IMG/VR virus record: IMGVR_UViG_3300049597_000458
Coordinates: 1-20,464 of that record
DNA from: a virus
DNA: 20,464 nucleotides
Strand: one strand, 5' to 3'
The notes below the pieces were generated by a model. It was not told where the DNA came from, did no database searches, and saw nothing but the letters and a program-made list of their open reading frames with translations. Shown piece by piece: positions 1 to 7,181 of the stretch; position 1 is the stretch's first letter; each line of letters starts with the position of its first letter. Made by a program: the position numbers and the translations under genes.

Positions 1-2
1 AC

Positions 3-110
3 AAGCCTAGTAGATCGAGCCTGCTTGGTCGGGAGGACTACGGCAGCAAGGTCGGGGCGCTCTGGTCGAAAGCCACTGAGGACGCCGACCGTCGCTTCAG
101 GCTGCGTTGA
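3..110 (+). CDS. Possible 3' end of a plus-strand gene (partial)
   Basis: Frame 3 of the plus strand is open from the left edge to a TGA at 108-110, giving 35 residues that end SKATEDADRRFRLR. The peptide has ordinary protein composition and most third positions are G or C, as in the neighbouring GC-rich genes. It would face the endonuclease at 131-667 tail to tail, with a 20-nt gap. No domain can be recognised from so short a piece. Another frame (frame 1) is also open across this stretch, so the call is tentative. Confidence 0.35.
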   Translation, partial: KPSRSSLLGREDYGSKVGALWSKATEDADRRFRLR

Positions 111-130
111 GCGGGTAGAGCTGGGATTGG

Positions 131-667
131 CTATAACCCGTGATTAGCAAACTCTTTATGGAATATCTCTCGTTTACTTACTATTGTAGTTTTAGCAAGT
201 TCAAGAGAGCTAAACGACCCTAAGTAGGTGCTGTTACCATCAAGCTGTATCCTTACTCTAAAGAGGTCGCCTTTTAAATCAACACCCTTAATCCCTGTTG
301 TGTTGTTTTTGTGGAGCCTCCCGTTTCTTTTATTTTGACCGTTAGTAGCCAGTCTTAGATTATTAAAAGAATTATCACTTCTTATGTTGTTTACGTGATC
401 TATCTGTAGATTTCCGGGGTCAATACCAGTCACTACACGATATGCCAAGCGGTGTGCTCCAAACCTAACTCCGTCAACCTGAATATAGATGTATCCCTTA
501 TGGTGCAGCTTACCGGCTACCGTCCCTTTCTTAGCCTTACCTCCAACACTAACCTTACGAACAAAGTTACCTGTTTCCTTGTCGTAGAGAAACAACTGGT
601 TTAGGCGTTCAACACTAGGTAGTGGTAGTATCTTCACAGCAGCAGTGAAATAATAGTATCGAGGCAT
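131..667 (-). CDS. HNH homing endonuclease with AP2-like DNA-binding domain
   Basis: 178 residues from the ATG at 667, which shares one base with the polymerase stop (TGATG); a GTG one codon upstream is less likely. The N-terminal half has the usual order of phage HNH/AP2 endonucleases: LFLYDKETGNFVRK near 26, AHRLA with the first His at about 72, IDHVNNIRSDNS with Asp90-His91, then FNNLR and NGQNKRN. This is the beta-beta-alpha metal nuclease that nicks or cuts DNA. Residues about 122-170 (TGIKGV...YLGSFSSLELA) look like an AP2 DNA-binding domain. Codon use is clearly more AT-rich than in the polymerase gene, which suggests later acquisition. Free-standing HNH genes commonly sit next to phage replication genes and cut homologous intron- or endonuclease-free alleles; that role is inferred here. 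Confidence 0.9.
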   Translation of the reverse strand: MPRYYYFTAAVKILPLPSVERLNQLFLYDKETGNFVRKVSVGGKAKKGTVAGKLHHKGYIYIQVDGVRFGAHRLAYRVVTGIDPGNLQIDHVNNIRSDNSFNNLRLATNGQNKRNGRLHKNNTTGIKGVDLKGDLFRVRIQLDGNSTYLGSFSSLELAKTTIVSKREIFHKEFANHGL

Positions 668-2667
668 CACTCGGGGTCAAGCGGATAAAGCTCGGACCAG
701 TTTTTGCCCCACTCACCTTCAACCCGGATCGGGACCCGGAACTTGAGGACCGTCTCCATGATGTGACGCATCTCCTCGAAGCCCTCCTCGTCCCAGTCCT
801 CCTCGACCGAGAAGTCCAGCTCATCATGAACAACGAGCGTGGGGACCCCAATCCGGTCGAACACACCGTCATTCCAGCACTTGACCATCGCCGACTTCAT
901 CAGGTCGGCAGCGGAGCCTTGGATGATGTGGTTCAGGGCCTTGTGCGTGCTGCTCCGCTTCAGGTTCGGCCCATACTTGGCCAATGCGGCGTTCAGGCGC
1001 AGAGGAACCGGTCTGGGGGCACCACGGGGCGTCCACTTGGGTTCCCACATATCGAAGTGGGAGATCCGGCCAAGAATCGTTTGTGTAAAGCCCTGCTCCT
1101 CGACAAGTTTGGAAGCCCACTCCATCGTTTCTGACACGTAGGGGAGACCGTCGTGATATGCTGTGAAAAACTCCTCAGCTTCAACGTCTGACAGTCCCAT
1201 CATCGACTGGAGTTTTTTCTGTGAAGCTCCGTAGATGCCTGCAAAGTTGACGTTCTTGACGTGCTTGCGTGGAAGGTCGAGTCCTACGACTCTGTGAATC
1301 ATCGCCTTCGTAAAGTCGTGATAGTCTGTGTCAGGATTGTTCTTATACTCTTTTCGCAAAGCTTTGGCACCTTGACCAACAGCAAAGTGGGCAAGTAAAC
1401 GCGATTCAATAGAACTGTAATCATATTTTCTCCAGTGTGAATGTCCTTTGTGCGGTATAAAAATTGATCTGATCTTCTTAGCTAAGTCGTTTCGAGAAGG
1501 TATCTGTTGAAGGTTAGGGTCGCTTGCACTCATGCGTCCTGTAACAGCACGCATTGGGTTGAAACTACCATGAACTCTTCCGTTGATAGAAGATCCAAAA
1601 ATGCTTCCATCAATGAACGACCCTACATACTTTTTCAGCTCTTGGAGGTCAACAACCATTTGACCGAGCGGGTGCTCCAGTGTCTTCAGGAACTCCGCCT
1701 TGAGCTGGGGCTTCTGGGTCTTTGGTGTTAGAGGGTAGGAAATCTTCAGCCGGTCGAAGACCTTGCCCATCTCCACCGGGGAACCCGTGTTGACGTGCCG
1801 ACCGGCGATCTTGTCCACATCAGCCTGAAGGTCCACAATGGCGGCGTTGAGAGCGTCACGGGCCTGCTCAGCGGCGTTGAGATCCACCGCGACACCTTTG
1901 ATACGCATAGCTACCAGAAGCCGGAGGAGATCGCACTCCAGTCGGTAAACGTCATGCAAGCCCTTCCGGTCCATCTTATTCCACTGCTCCCGGAGGACTC
2001 CATGAGGCAGCTCTACGTCGGACTCCGCGTAATGGCCAACCAGCTCAGGCGGGCAGCGGTAGAGGTTGCTCATCACCAGATCGCGGACTGCGTCAGGACC
2101 GGGCATTGGGCCTTTGCCAAAATAGTTCCACCCCCACTCGTAGAGAAGGTTGGACACCTTCCCTGTCCCTAACAGCTTTTGACTGACCTTCTCCAGTGAA
2201 GCTTCATCTTGGTGCTTGATGAGCTTTGCAGCTATCCAAGTGTCATGAAGTTCACCGTTGACGGTTACACCCTCATGCGTCAGCCAACCGAGGTCGTAAA
2301 GAGAGTTATGTCCAAGCTTAGGACAGGGAAGTGATAACTGGTCATTGACGTAGCGCATCACGTTGACCGGATCGAGGTTCAAGCTGGTTTCCTCGTGGCG
2401 GCACGGCAGATACACCGAGAATCCGTCATCTGTCCCAAGCGCCACACCGATGATGTGGCCTACCCCTCTGCCCCATCCCGGCCCAACAGTCTTCAAGTCT
2501 GGGTCCTTCGTCTCAACGTCGTAGGAGATCATCTTGGCACCCTTCAGGGAAGGGAGACGAGCGAGGTCAGGAAGCTTCCACCCCGTCGCCGGAACTTTCG
2601 GGCGTGGGTTGTAATAGCGACGCTTGCGCTTCGCCGGGACTTCGTCCTCTGGCCAAATGAGACTCAT
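667..2667 (-). CDS. Family A (PolA-type) phage DNA polymerase with 3'-5' exonuclease
   Basis: 666 residues, a length typical of phage PolA enzymes that lack the 5' nuclease domain. The exonuclease domain shows Exo I (SYDVET, Asp50 and Glu52), Exo II (HNSLYD, Asn121 and Asp125) and Exo III (HYAESD, Tyr213 and Asp217), so proofreading should work. Polymerase motif A is DYSSIESRLLAH (416-427). Motif B, the O-helix, is RKHVKNVNFAGIYG with Arg467, Lys471, Phe475 and Tyr479. Motif C is VVHDE with His614, Asp615 and Glu616. All metal-binding residues are present. Phe475 matches Phe762 of E. coli Pol I rather than the Tyr or Leu found in many phage enzymes. The ATG directly follows the stop of the preceding zinc-ribbon gene (TAAATG), so translation is probably coupled; the upstream AGGGGA is only a weak SD. 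This is the replicative polymerase of the phage. Confidence 0.97.
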   Translation of the reverse strand: MSLIWPEDEVPAKRKRRYYNPRPKVPATGWKLPDLARLPSLKGAKMISYDVETKDPDLKTVGPGWGRGVGHIIGVALGTDDGFSVYLPCRHEETSLNLDPVNVMRYVNDQLSLPCPKLGHNSLYDLGWLTHEGVTVNGELHDTWIAAKLIKHQDEASLEKVSQKLLGTGKVSNLLYEWGWNYFGKGPMPGPDAVRDLVMSNLYRCPPELVGHYAESDVELPHGVLREQWNKMDRKGLHDVYRLECDLLRLLVAMRIKGVAVDLNAAEQARDALNAAIVDLQADVDKIAGRHVNTGSPVEMGKVFDRLKISYPLTPKTQKPQLKAEFLKTLEHPLGQMVVDLQELKKYVGSFIDGSIFGSSINGRVHGSFNPMRAVTGRMSASDPNLQQIPSRNDLAKKIRSIFIPHKGHSHWRKYDYSSIESRLLAHFAVGQGAKALRKEYKNNPDTDYHDFTKAMIHRVVGLDLPRKHVKNVNFAGIYGASQKKLQSMMGLSDVEAEEFFTAYHDGLPYVSETMEWASKLVEEQGFTQTILGRISHFDMWEPKWTPRGAPRPVPLRLNAALAKYGPNLKRSSTHKALNHIIQGSAADLMKSAMVKCWNDGVFDRIGVPTLVVHDELDFSVEEDWDEEGFEEMRHIMETVLKFRVPIRVEGEWGKNWSELYPLDPE

Positions 2668-2946
2668 TTAGGCGTCCCCTGAAATTAAATGCAGTCCATC
2701 ATCGCGTCTTTCAATGGTGTCACCCCAATCAGCAAAGACACGCCGACCGTCAAAGGCTATAAAAGCGATTAACCGTGATACGCAAGGACTACACCCTACT
2801 GGTCCGTATTCACCCTCATACTCGCCGTAGTCCCCACACGTAGGGCAAGGAGGCTGTTCTCCCACAAAAGCAAGAACTTCGTTACCGTTATCCAAAACTC
2901 TTGGAGTGCTGGCGTAATCAGGTGCGGTGTATGTTATACTGTCCAT
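2668..2946 (-). CDS. Small zinc-ribbon protein, unknown function
   Basis: 92 residues. Four cysteines form two knuckles, CPTC at about 34-37 and CSPC at about 52-55, separated by an acidic, Gly/Tyr/Glu-rich loop, as in a zinc ribbon. The rest (RLIAFIAFDGRRVFADWGDTIERR) resembles a small beta domain. It lies between the clamp-like gene and the polymerase gene and starts 3 nt after the clamp stop, so it is part of the replication operon. No specific function is recognised. A nucleic-acid- or polymerase-binding accessory role is only an inference from position. Confidence 0.75.
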   Translation of the reverse strand: MDSITYTAPDYASTPRVLDNGNEVLAFVGEQPPCPTCGDYGEYEGEYGPVGCSPCVSRLIAFIAFDGRRVFADWGDTIERRDDGLHLISGDA

Positions 2947-2949
2947 AGT

Positions 2950-3885
2950 TTATCTCCTTGTTGATGAAATCATTCTAGCGTCGTCTGTAGAGGTCATTAC
3001 TAGGTTACCCTCCTCAGACACAAAGAAGCTCTTACTCAATCGTAGTAGCGAGTCAAAGTTTTTCTTAGAAAGTTTGAAGTCCGGTCCCTTAGCCGAACCT
3101 TCGATCACTCCCATAGAACCTTCCGATTCGTAGTAAACCTTACCCTCAAAGACACGGACTACATCGCACTCGATACTTGACAGGTAATCAAGCACGTCCT
3201 CAAGGATCTTAACCTTGACCCACTTCAGCTTGTAAAAGTGAGAGAGGTCATTGAGGTGCTCCGATATAAGACGACTCACTAGCGAGCTTCCGTCCTCGAA
3301 ATCGAACCGGACGTTGCTGGTATCTTGCCTAGCAGATACCACCTTCGACTTGAACTTGAGAAGTGCCACAGCGGACTCCTTCGGTAGGTTGAAATCAAAA
3401 TCGTCTGTTAGGCCCGAAGCGGCAGCGAGTAGCCGGTAGTTGTCGGAGGCTTCCATCACCCCCCGGCGAAAGGTCACCCCGGTCGCCATGATCCTGTCAT
3501 TCTGAGCGTTCACCGTCGCGACAGCGTGCTTCAGTGCCACGAGGTTCAGACCTCCCTCGACCTCGAAGTCAGGTCCGAACACGTCCACCGTCTCCAGCTC
3601 ATCGGCAGGTAGGCACGGTATGGTGAGCTGCTCCTTGCCTTCCTTCAGGACGAGCCTCTTGGCCTTGACCGTGAACGCCACCGTCCCGCGCTTTTTCTTC
3701 TGGAAGAAGTTCAGCAGCAGCTTCGGGTTGACCACACACGACACGTCGGACGCTATCGGTGCCCGGATGCAGAAAGTTCCGCCGAAGCTTGTCATCATGC
3801 CGTCGTCCAACCGCACCATCTGTGCGGTCGGTTGCGGGCTGAGTGGATTCAGCGCTAGTGAGCAGAGTTCGATCTGTGGTTTCAT
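2950..3885 (-). CDS. Sliding-clamp-like protein (DnaN/beta-clamp fold)
   Basis: 311 residues, shorter than the ~366 of bacterial DnaN. Several segments match the beta-clamp pattern. The stretch FTVKAKRLVLKEGKEQ followed by TIPCLPADELE (about 91-117) resembles the end of clamp domain I. RIMATGVTFRRGVMEASDNYRLLAA (about 131-155, written here in two overlapping parts as RIMATGVTFRRG and GVMEASDNYRLLAA) matches the 'GV.F...ATD..RLA' hallmark of domain II. LPKESAVALLKF matches the 'IP.K....L' helix. The C-terminus MTSTDDARMISSTRR lies where DnaN ends in its PMR tail. It would ring DNA and tether the polymerase. The start ATG shares one base with the helicase stop (TGATG). A phage-specific clamp homologue is the best call; sequence divergence keeps it below certainty. 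Confidence 0.72.
   Translation of the reverse strand: MKPQIELCSLALNPLSPQPTAQMVRLDDGMMTSFGGTFCIRAPIASDVSCVVNPKLLLNFFQKKKRGTVAFTVKAKRLVLKEGKEQLTIPCLPADELETVDVFGPDFEVEGGLNLVALKHAVATVNAQNDRIMATGVTFRRGVMEASDNYRLLAAASGLTDDFDFNLPKESAVALLKFKSKVVSARQDTSNVRFDFEDGSSLVSRLISEHLNDLSHFYKLKWVKVKILEDVLDYLSSIECDVVRVFEGKVYYESEGSMGVIEGSAKGPDFKLSKKNFDSLLRLSKSFFVSEEGNLVMTSTDDARMISSTRR
2952..2959 (-). promoter_or_regulatory. Strong Shine-Dalgarno site for the zinc-ribbon gene
   Basis: The minus strand reads AAGGAGATAAACTATG: an AAGGAGA core about six bases before the ATG at 2946. It is the clearest SD in the window. Its AGG AGA triplets are also the last two Arg codons of the clamp-like protein, and the TAA is that gene's stop, so one short sequence serves both genes. 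Most other starts in the window lack such a site. Confidence 0.8.
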
Positions 3886-5510
3886 CAGAATGGAATGTCA
3901 TCCTCCGCGACTTCGCCACGGGCAGGAACTTCACAACCGAGAACTTCAGGGTATTTCTTAGAAACGTCAACACGAATCAGTGTAGGAGTCAACAATTCAC
4001 CAGTCCTCTCTTCCGCTTCTTCGACCGACTCAGGAACAGGCATTGCTCCGCCTCGATGCTGCCACCAAACACTAACCCTACGTTGGATGATCGCGTTCTC
4101 GTTACCAAAGAACAGATATTCTTTGAAGCTATATCCGCCGACAAAATAAGTGGAGCACAGGTAGGGATTACCGGCTTTGGACACACCGCGCTTGTAAACC
4201 ACGCTCAGGACCTCGAACTCCTCGATCACCGGCTCAGGGTTTGCTCCGACCATGAGGGCGGCGTTCCCGGCCACTTTCTCAATCGTTGTTGACGGCGGGA
4301 ACTTGTATCCGCACTCGATACAAACCACCGCTCTTGTGTGGTTCAGGGTCGAGCACTCCGGGCATTTCTTGACAGGCGCTTCTCCAACCACACCGTCGCC
4401 CTTCTTGCGCGGACGTGGAATGATTGGGGCGTTGATAGGACCGAGACGAAAAGTGTTCCGTCCAAAGTCTAACACAACGCAATTCTTCTTGCCCGGTGCC
4501 ACACGAGTTCCTCGACCGAGGATCTGGACCCAGAGAGCCGTGGACTGGGTGACACGGGCGACGGCGATGAGATCCAGCGTCTTGAGGTCGTATCCTGTTG
4601 TTAGAATGCCGACGTTGATGAGGCAGCGAATCTCTTCCCTTTCGAAAGCCTCGATCTTCTCCTTCCGCCACTTGTCCTTTGCATCGACTGTGGTGCAGGA
4701 GACACCGGCAGCTTTGAACATGCGCTCAAGGTTCGCAGCGTGCTTGAGGCCGGATGCGAACACCAGCCAGTGCTTTCTGTTAGAACCGTGCTTGATGCAC
4801 TCCTTCACAACGCACTTGTTCAAGGCGTCGGTGTCCGCTGCCTCCTGTGCTTCAGCCTCAAGGAACTCACCCCCGCGCATCGACAGGTTGGTCACGTCGA
4901 TCACCTCATCCGGTTCTTTCGGCACAAGCATCGACAGGATACCGTCCGAAACGAACTGGTTGAACCGGGTAGTTTCTGATAGATCAATGATGATTTCGTC
5001 GAACAGCTCATGATCCACAAGAAGACCCTGTCCGAGACGGTATGGTGTGGCAGTAAACCCGATCACCCGGAGTAGCGGGTTTTCCTGCTTCAGCTCCTTG
5101 ATGAACTTCTGATAGGCTGTCCCTTCGTTGGGAGAGATGAGGTGGGCCTCATCCACCATCAGGACGTTGACCTTCTTGAACATCCAAGCTTTCCCGGCAA
5201 GAGACTGGATACCGGCGTAAATGATAGGGGAGCGTGTGTCACGACTTTTCAGACCAGCAGAGTAAATCCCTGCCGGAGCCTGTGGCCAGTATTTCAGCAT
5301 CGAGGAGCAGTTCTGGTCGATGACTTCCCGGATGTGAGTGACGCACATGACACGAGTGCTGTGCTTCGTTACGAGTGTTTTGATGAGGGAGTTACAGGCG
5401 TGAGTTTTGCCTGTGCCTGTAGGTGATACCACAAGACCGTTACCCTCCCGCTTTCGCAAGAACTTCAGGACAGCGTCGTGAATCTCAATCTGGTGTGCCC
5501 AAGCCTTCAT
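3885..5510 (-). CDS. RadD-like superfamily 2 DEAH helicase with SSB-like C-terminal tip
   Basis: 541 residues. SF2 motifs in order: motif I SPTGTGKT (29-36), motif II DEAH (120-123), motif III-like GFTATPYRLG (151-160), motif V-like TTGYD (304-308) and motif VI QILGRGTR (329-336). After motif VI come CVVLDFGRNTFRLGP and a zinc ribbon with CPEC (383-386) and CIEC (397-400). This arrangement is characteristic of the RadD/YejH branch. A C-terminal domain (about 425-525, with WWQHRGGAMPVPESVEEA) also occurs in phage relatives. The last residues are AEDDIPF, matching the SSB C-terminal tip. The likely role is DNA unwinding or remodelling during phage replication or recombination. The start ATG overlaps the stop of the Cas4-like gene (ATGA), so the two are translationally coupled. 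Confidence 0.92.
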   Translation of the reverse strand: MKAWAHQIEIHDAVLKFLRKREGNGLVVSPTGTGKTHACNSLIKTLVTKHSTRVMCVTHIREVIDQNCSSMLKYWPQAPAGIYSAGLKSRDTRSPIIYAGIQSLAGKAWMFKKVNVLMVDEAHLISPNEGTAYQKFIKELKQENPLLRVIGFTATPYRLGQGLLVDHELFDEIIIDLSETTRFNQFVSDGILSMLVPKEPDEVIDVTNLSMRGGEFLEAEAQEAADTDALNKCVVKECIKHGSNRKHWLVFASGLKHAANLERMFKAAGVSCTTVDAKDKWRKEKIEAFEREEIRCLINVGILTTGYDLKTLDLIAVARVTQSTALWVQILGRGTRVAPGKKNCVVLDFGRNTFRLGPINAPIIPRPRKKGDGVVGEAPVKKCPECSTLNHTRAVVCIECGYKFPPSTTIEKVAGNAALMVGANPEPVIEEFEVLSVVYKRGVSKAGNPYLCSTYFVGGYSFKEYLFFGNENAIIQRRVSVWWQHRGGAMPVPESVEEAEERTGELLTPTLIRVDVSKKYPEVLGCEVPARGEVAEDDIPF

Positions 5511-6373
5511 TTAGTTATGTCTTTGTAAAGTTTACACACAGTTCCAAAAGTTTGTTTCTTGAGGCATTTCCACTTAGCGTTCTTGGTCGGAACAGCAAAC
5601 TTGCAGGACCGGCAATTCTTGTCAGCAGGCTTGTTCTTCTGACAAACCCCAAGGACAGCGCAGTAGCGACACTTGTAATGTGATCCTGTGCTGGAAATCT
5701 TCGGAGGCGGCTCCTGCCGGTTGATGACTTTGTCAGCCTTATCGTGAAGAACAGCGAAGCTCCGCTTGTCGCGCTTGATCCACTGAAACTCAAGGTGATC
5801 GTCATCTTTGCACACAGCACAGAACAGACAGGCATCGACCCCGAAATATGCCATATAAAGCTGCATCTGTCCGTAATACTTCGGATCACTAACAGCAACA
5901 CCTTTCTTTTGCAGCTCCTTAAAGCGCTTTAGGTTGTAACTCTTATACTCAGCGAGAAAAGGCTTCTTGGTCCACTTGTCCCGAAACTTGGGAAGGAACA
6001 ACTCACCCGTCTCGTCCACAAGGAATCCGTCGCAGTGCCCGGATAGATGACCCTCGAAATCCTTGACCTCGAACTGCTCGCCGTTCTTATCAACATCGTA
6101 AACTGTTAGACCCGCAGCTCTCAACAGGATGATGAAGACATACTCTTCCCGGTGACCTCTACGGAAAAGCCGGAGCATACGTGGTGGGAAGGTATCGAGA
6201 ACAGCATGACGGAACTTCATCCACTCCGCCCGCAAGCAGTCACTCGCCAGCGCAGACATCCCAAGATACTTCCGGCGACCTTTATCAGCCGGAATCTTGA
6301 CAGTGTATTCCTCAGCGGGCTGGGAGGCACTGTAGGCGTCAATGCGCTCCTGTAGCTTTTCGATGTCGATCAC
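5507..6373 (-). CDS. Cas4/RecB-like PD-(D/E)XK exonuclease with iron-sulfur-type cysteines
   Basis: 288 residues from a GTG start 9 nt after the MazG-like stop. Nuclease motifs: SGHCDGF with Asp115, LAEYKSY with Glu142 and Lys144, and QMQLY with Gln169 and Tyr173. This is the order expected for the Cas4/AddB/RecB-type nuclease core. One Cys near the N-terminus (Cys46) and a C-x2-C-x5-C group (Cys235, Cys238, Cys244) match the four ligands of the Cas4/AddB 4Fe-4S cluster. A further C-terminal extension carries Cys254, Cys257, Cys270 and Cys280, arranged like an added zinc-binding module. It probably resects DNA to make single strands for the annealing/recombination proteins encoded upstream. 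No CRISPR array or other cas gene is present, so a CRISPR role is unlikely. Confidence 0.88.
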   Translation of the reverse strand: MIDIEKLQERIDAYSASQPAEEYTVKIPADKGRRKYLGMSALASDCLRAEWMKFRHAVLDTFPPRMLRLFRRGHREEYVFIILLRAAGLTVYDVDKNGEQFEVKDFEGHLSGHCDGFLVDETGELFLPKFRDKWTKKPFLAEYKSYNLKRFKELQKKGVAVSDPKYYGQMQLYMAYFGVDACLFCAVCKDDDHLEFQWIKRDKRSFAVLHDKADKVINRQEPPPKISSTGSHYKCRYCAVLGVCQKNKPADKNCRSCKFAVPTKNAKWKCLKKQTFGTVCKLYKDITK

Positions 6374-6384
6374 AGGGATTTCAG

Positions 6385-6789
6385 TTAGAACTTCTTCCCA
6401 CCATCCTTGGCACGATTCTCAGGTTTGTGGTCCTGACGATGGACGTTATATACCAGCTTCTCAGCCACGGCACCTCCAAGGTCCATACCCATCGCACCTG
6501 CGAGGTCACAGATACGAATGAGAGCGTCAGCAAGCTCGACCTCGACCATCTTTCGATGTGGGAGCTTGTCGTCCATCTGGTCCTTTCGGTAGCCCTCGGT
6601 TGCCTCGCTGACCTCGCTGTGGATCAAGAGAAGCTTTTCAGCAACCGTCCCGCGCTGCGGAGGAAGGAGACCTTCCCACCAACCGGCTTCTTCTGCGAGA
6701 CCGTGACAGGTTTCGACAACCTCGTTGACTAGCGGTGAAAACGCCTCAATAGCGCCGGGAAATGTAATAGTTGTTTGGAATCGTTTCAT
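6385..6789 (-). CDS. MazG-like nucleotide pyrophosphohydrolase
   Basis: 134 residues. The all-alpha NTP-PPase signature is visible: EKLLLIHSEVSEATEGYRK with Glu59 and Glu62, then VEVELADALIRI with Glu85 and Asp88 (the ExxE ... ExxD metal-binding pattern), followed by the helix DLGGAVAEKLVYN. Enzymes of this fold hydrolyse nucleoside triphosphates to monophosphates plus pyrophosphate. In phages they are thought to adjust nucleotide or alarmone pools, or to remove unwanted dNTPs. The start ATG overlaps the RusA-like stop (ATGA), and the Cas4-like gene follows after 11 nt, so it is inside the replication operon. The exact substrate cannot be read from sequence. Confidence 0.88.
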   Translation of the reverse strand: MKRFQTTITFPGAIEAFSPLVNEVVETCHGLAEEAGWWEGLLPPQRGTVAEKLLLIHSEVSEATEGYRKDQMDDKLPHRKMVEVELADALIRICDLAGAMGMDLGGAVAEKLVYNVHRQDHKPENRAKDGGKKF

Positions 6790-7157
6790 AATTCGAGAAT
6801 GGTAAAGTGAACTTCGAGTCGAGGATTTTCTTTGTCGTAATGGTGGTCACCCGGAAATACCTTCCAAGTTGAGTCATCTTGACCAGAGGCATCGGCAAAA
6901 CCGTCTTCGTATGCCTTAAATAGATTACCACATAAGTTAGATAGGTCGTGGCGTCCCTTGGTTTTCCAGTATGGGTGGAGTGTTAGAGTCTCAATGATGA
7001 AACCGAACGGGAGATCGAGGCTGGCTGTTTGCGTTCGAAACTCCCGTTCGGCCCGAGTCCGATGCTCCGCCGTCAAGCGATACTTCTTACCCCAATGGCA
7101 TCTCACGTTCGGTGAGAGGGATCGGTGTGGCAAGGGTAGCGTGACGACGAAGTTCAT
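6786..7157 (-). CDS. RusA-like Holliday junction resolvase
   Basis: 123 residues, the usual RusA length. The N-terminus has PHRSLSPNVRCHWGKK (about 10-25), like the 'P.S.N...R.HW' opening of the family. The catalytic core is RHDLSNLCGNLFKAYEDG with Asp71, Asn74, Lys81 and Asp85, followed by Asp94-Asp95 in SGQDDS, matching the 'D.DN...K..lD......DD' metal-binding motif of RusA. It should cut four-way DNA junctions made by recombination or replication. The start lies 24 nt after the SSB gene's stop with no clear SD; the downstream MazG-like gene overlaps by 4 nt. Confidence 0.88.
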   Translation of the reverse strand: MNFVVTLPLPHRSLSPNVRCHWGKKYRLTAEHRTRAEREFRTQTASLDLPFGFIIETLTLHPYWKTKGRHDLSNLCGNLFKAYEDGFADASGQDDSTWKVFPGDHHYDKENPRLEVHFTILEL

Positions 7158-7181
7158 CGGTGATTTTAGGCGAGGGTCGGA

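Noticed and set aside
613-624. CACTA-GG-TAGTG palindrome in the HNH/AP2 gene as another operator copy
   Set aside because: Half-site and spacer length differ from CTACTA-N6-TAGTAG; likely chance.
2927-3133. Short plus-strand frames over the clamp-like gene
   Set aside because: No start context, no domains, and the minus-strand clamp frame is well supported.
4252-5013. A 253-codon plus-strand open frame inside the helicase gene
   Set aside because: The minus-strand frame carries all SF2 helicase motifs and zinc ribbon; the plus-strand product is Ser/Arg-rich without recognisable features.
5507-6373. Cas4-like nuclease as a sign of a CRISPR-Cas system
   Set aside because: No cas1, cas2, effector or repeat-spacer array is present; Cas4-like nucleases are common in phage recombination modules.
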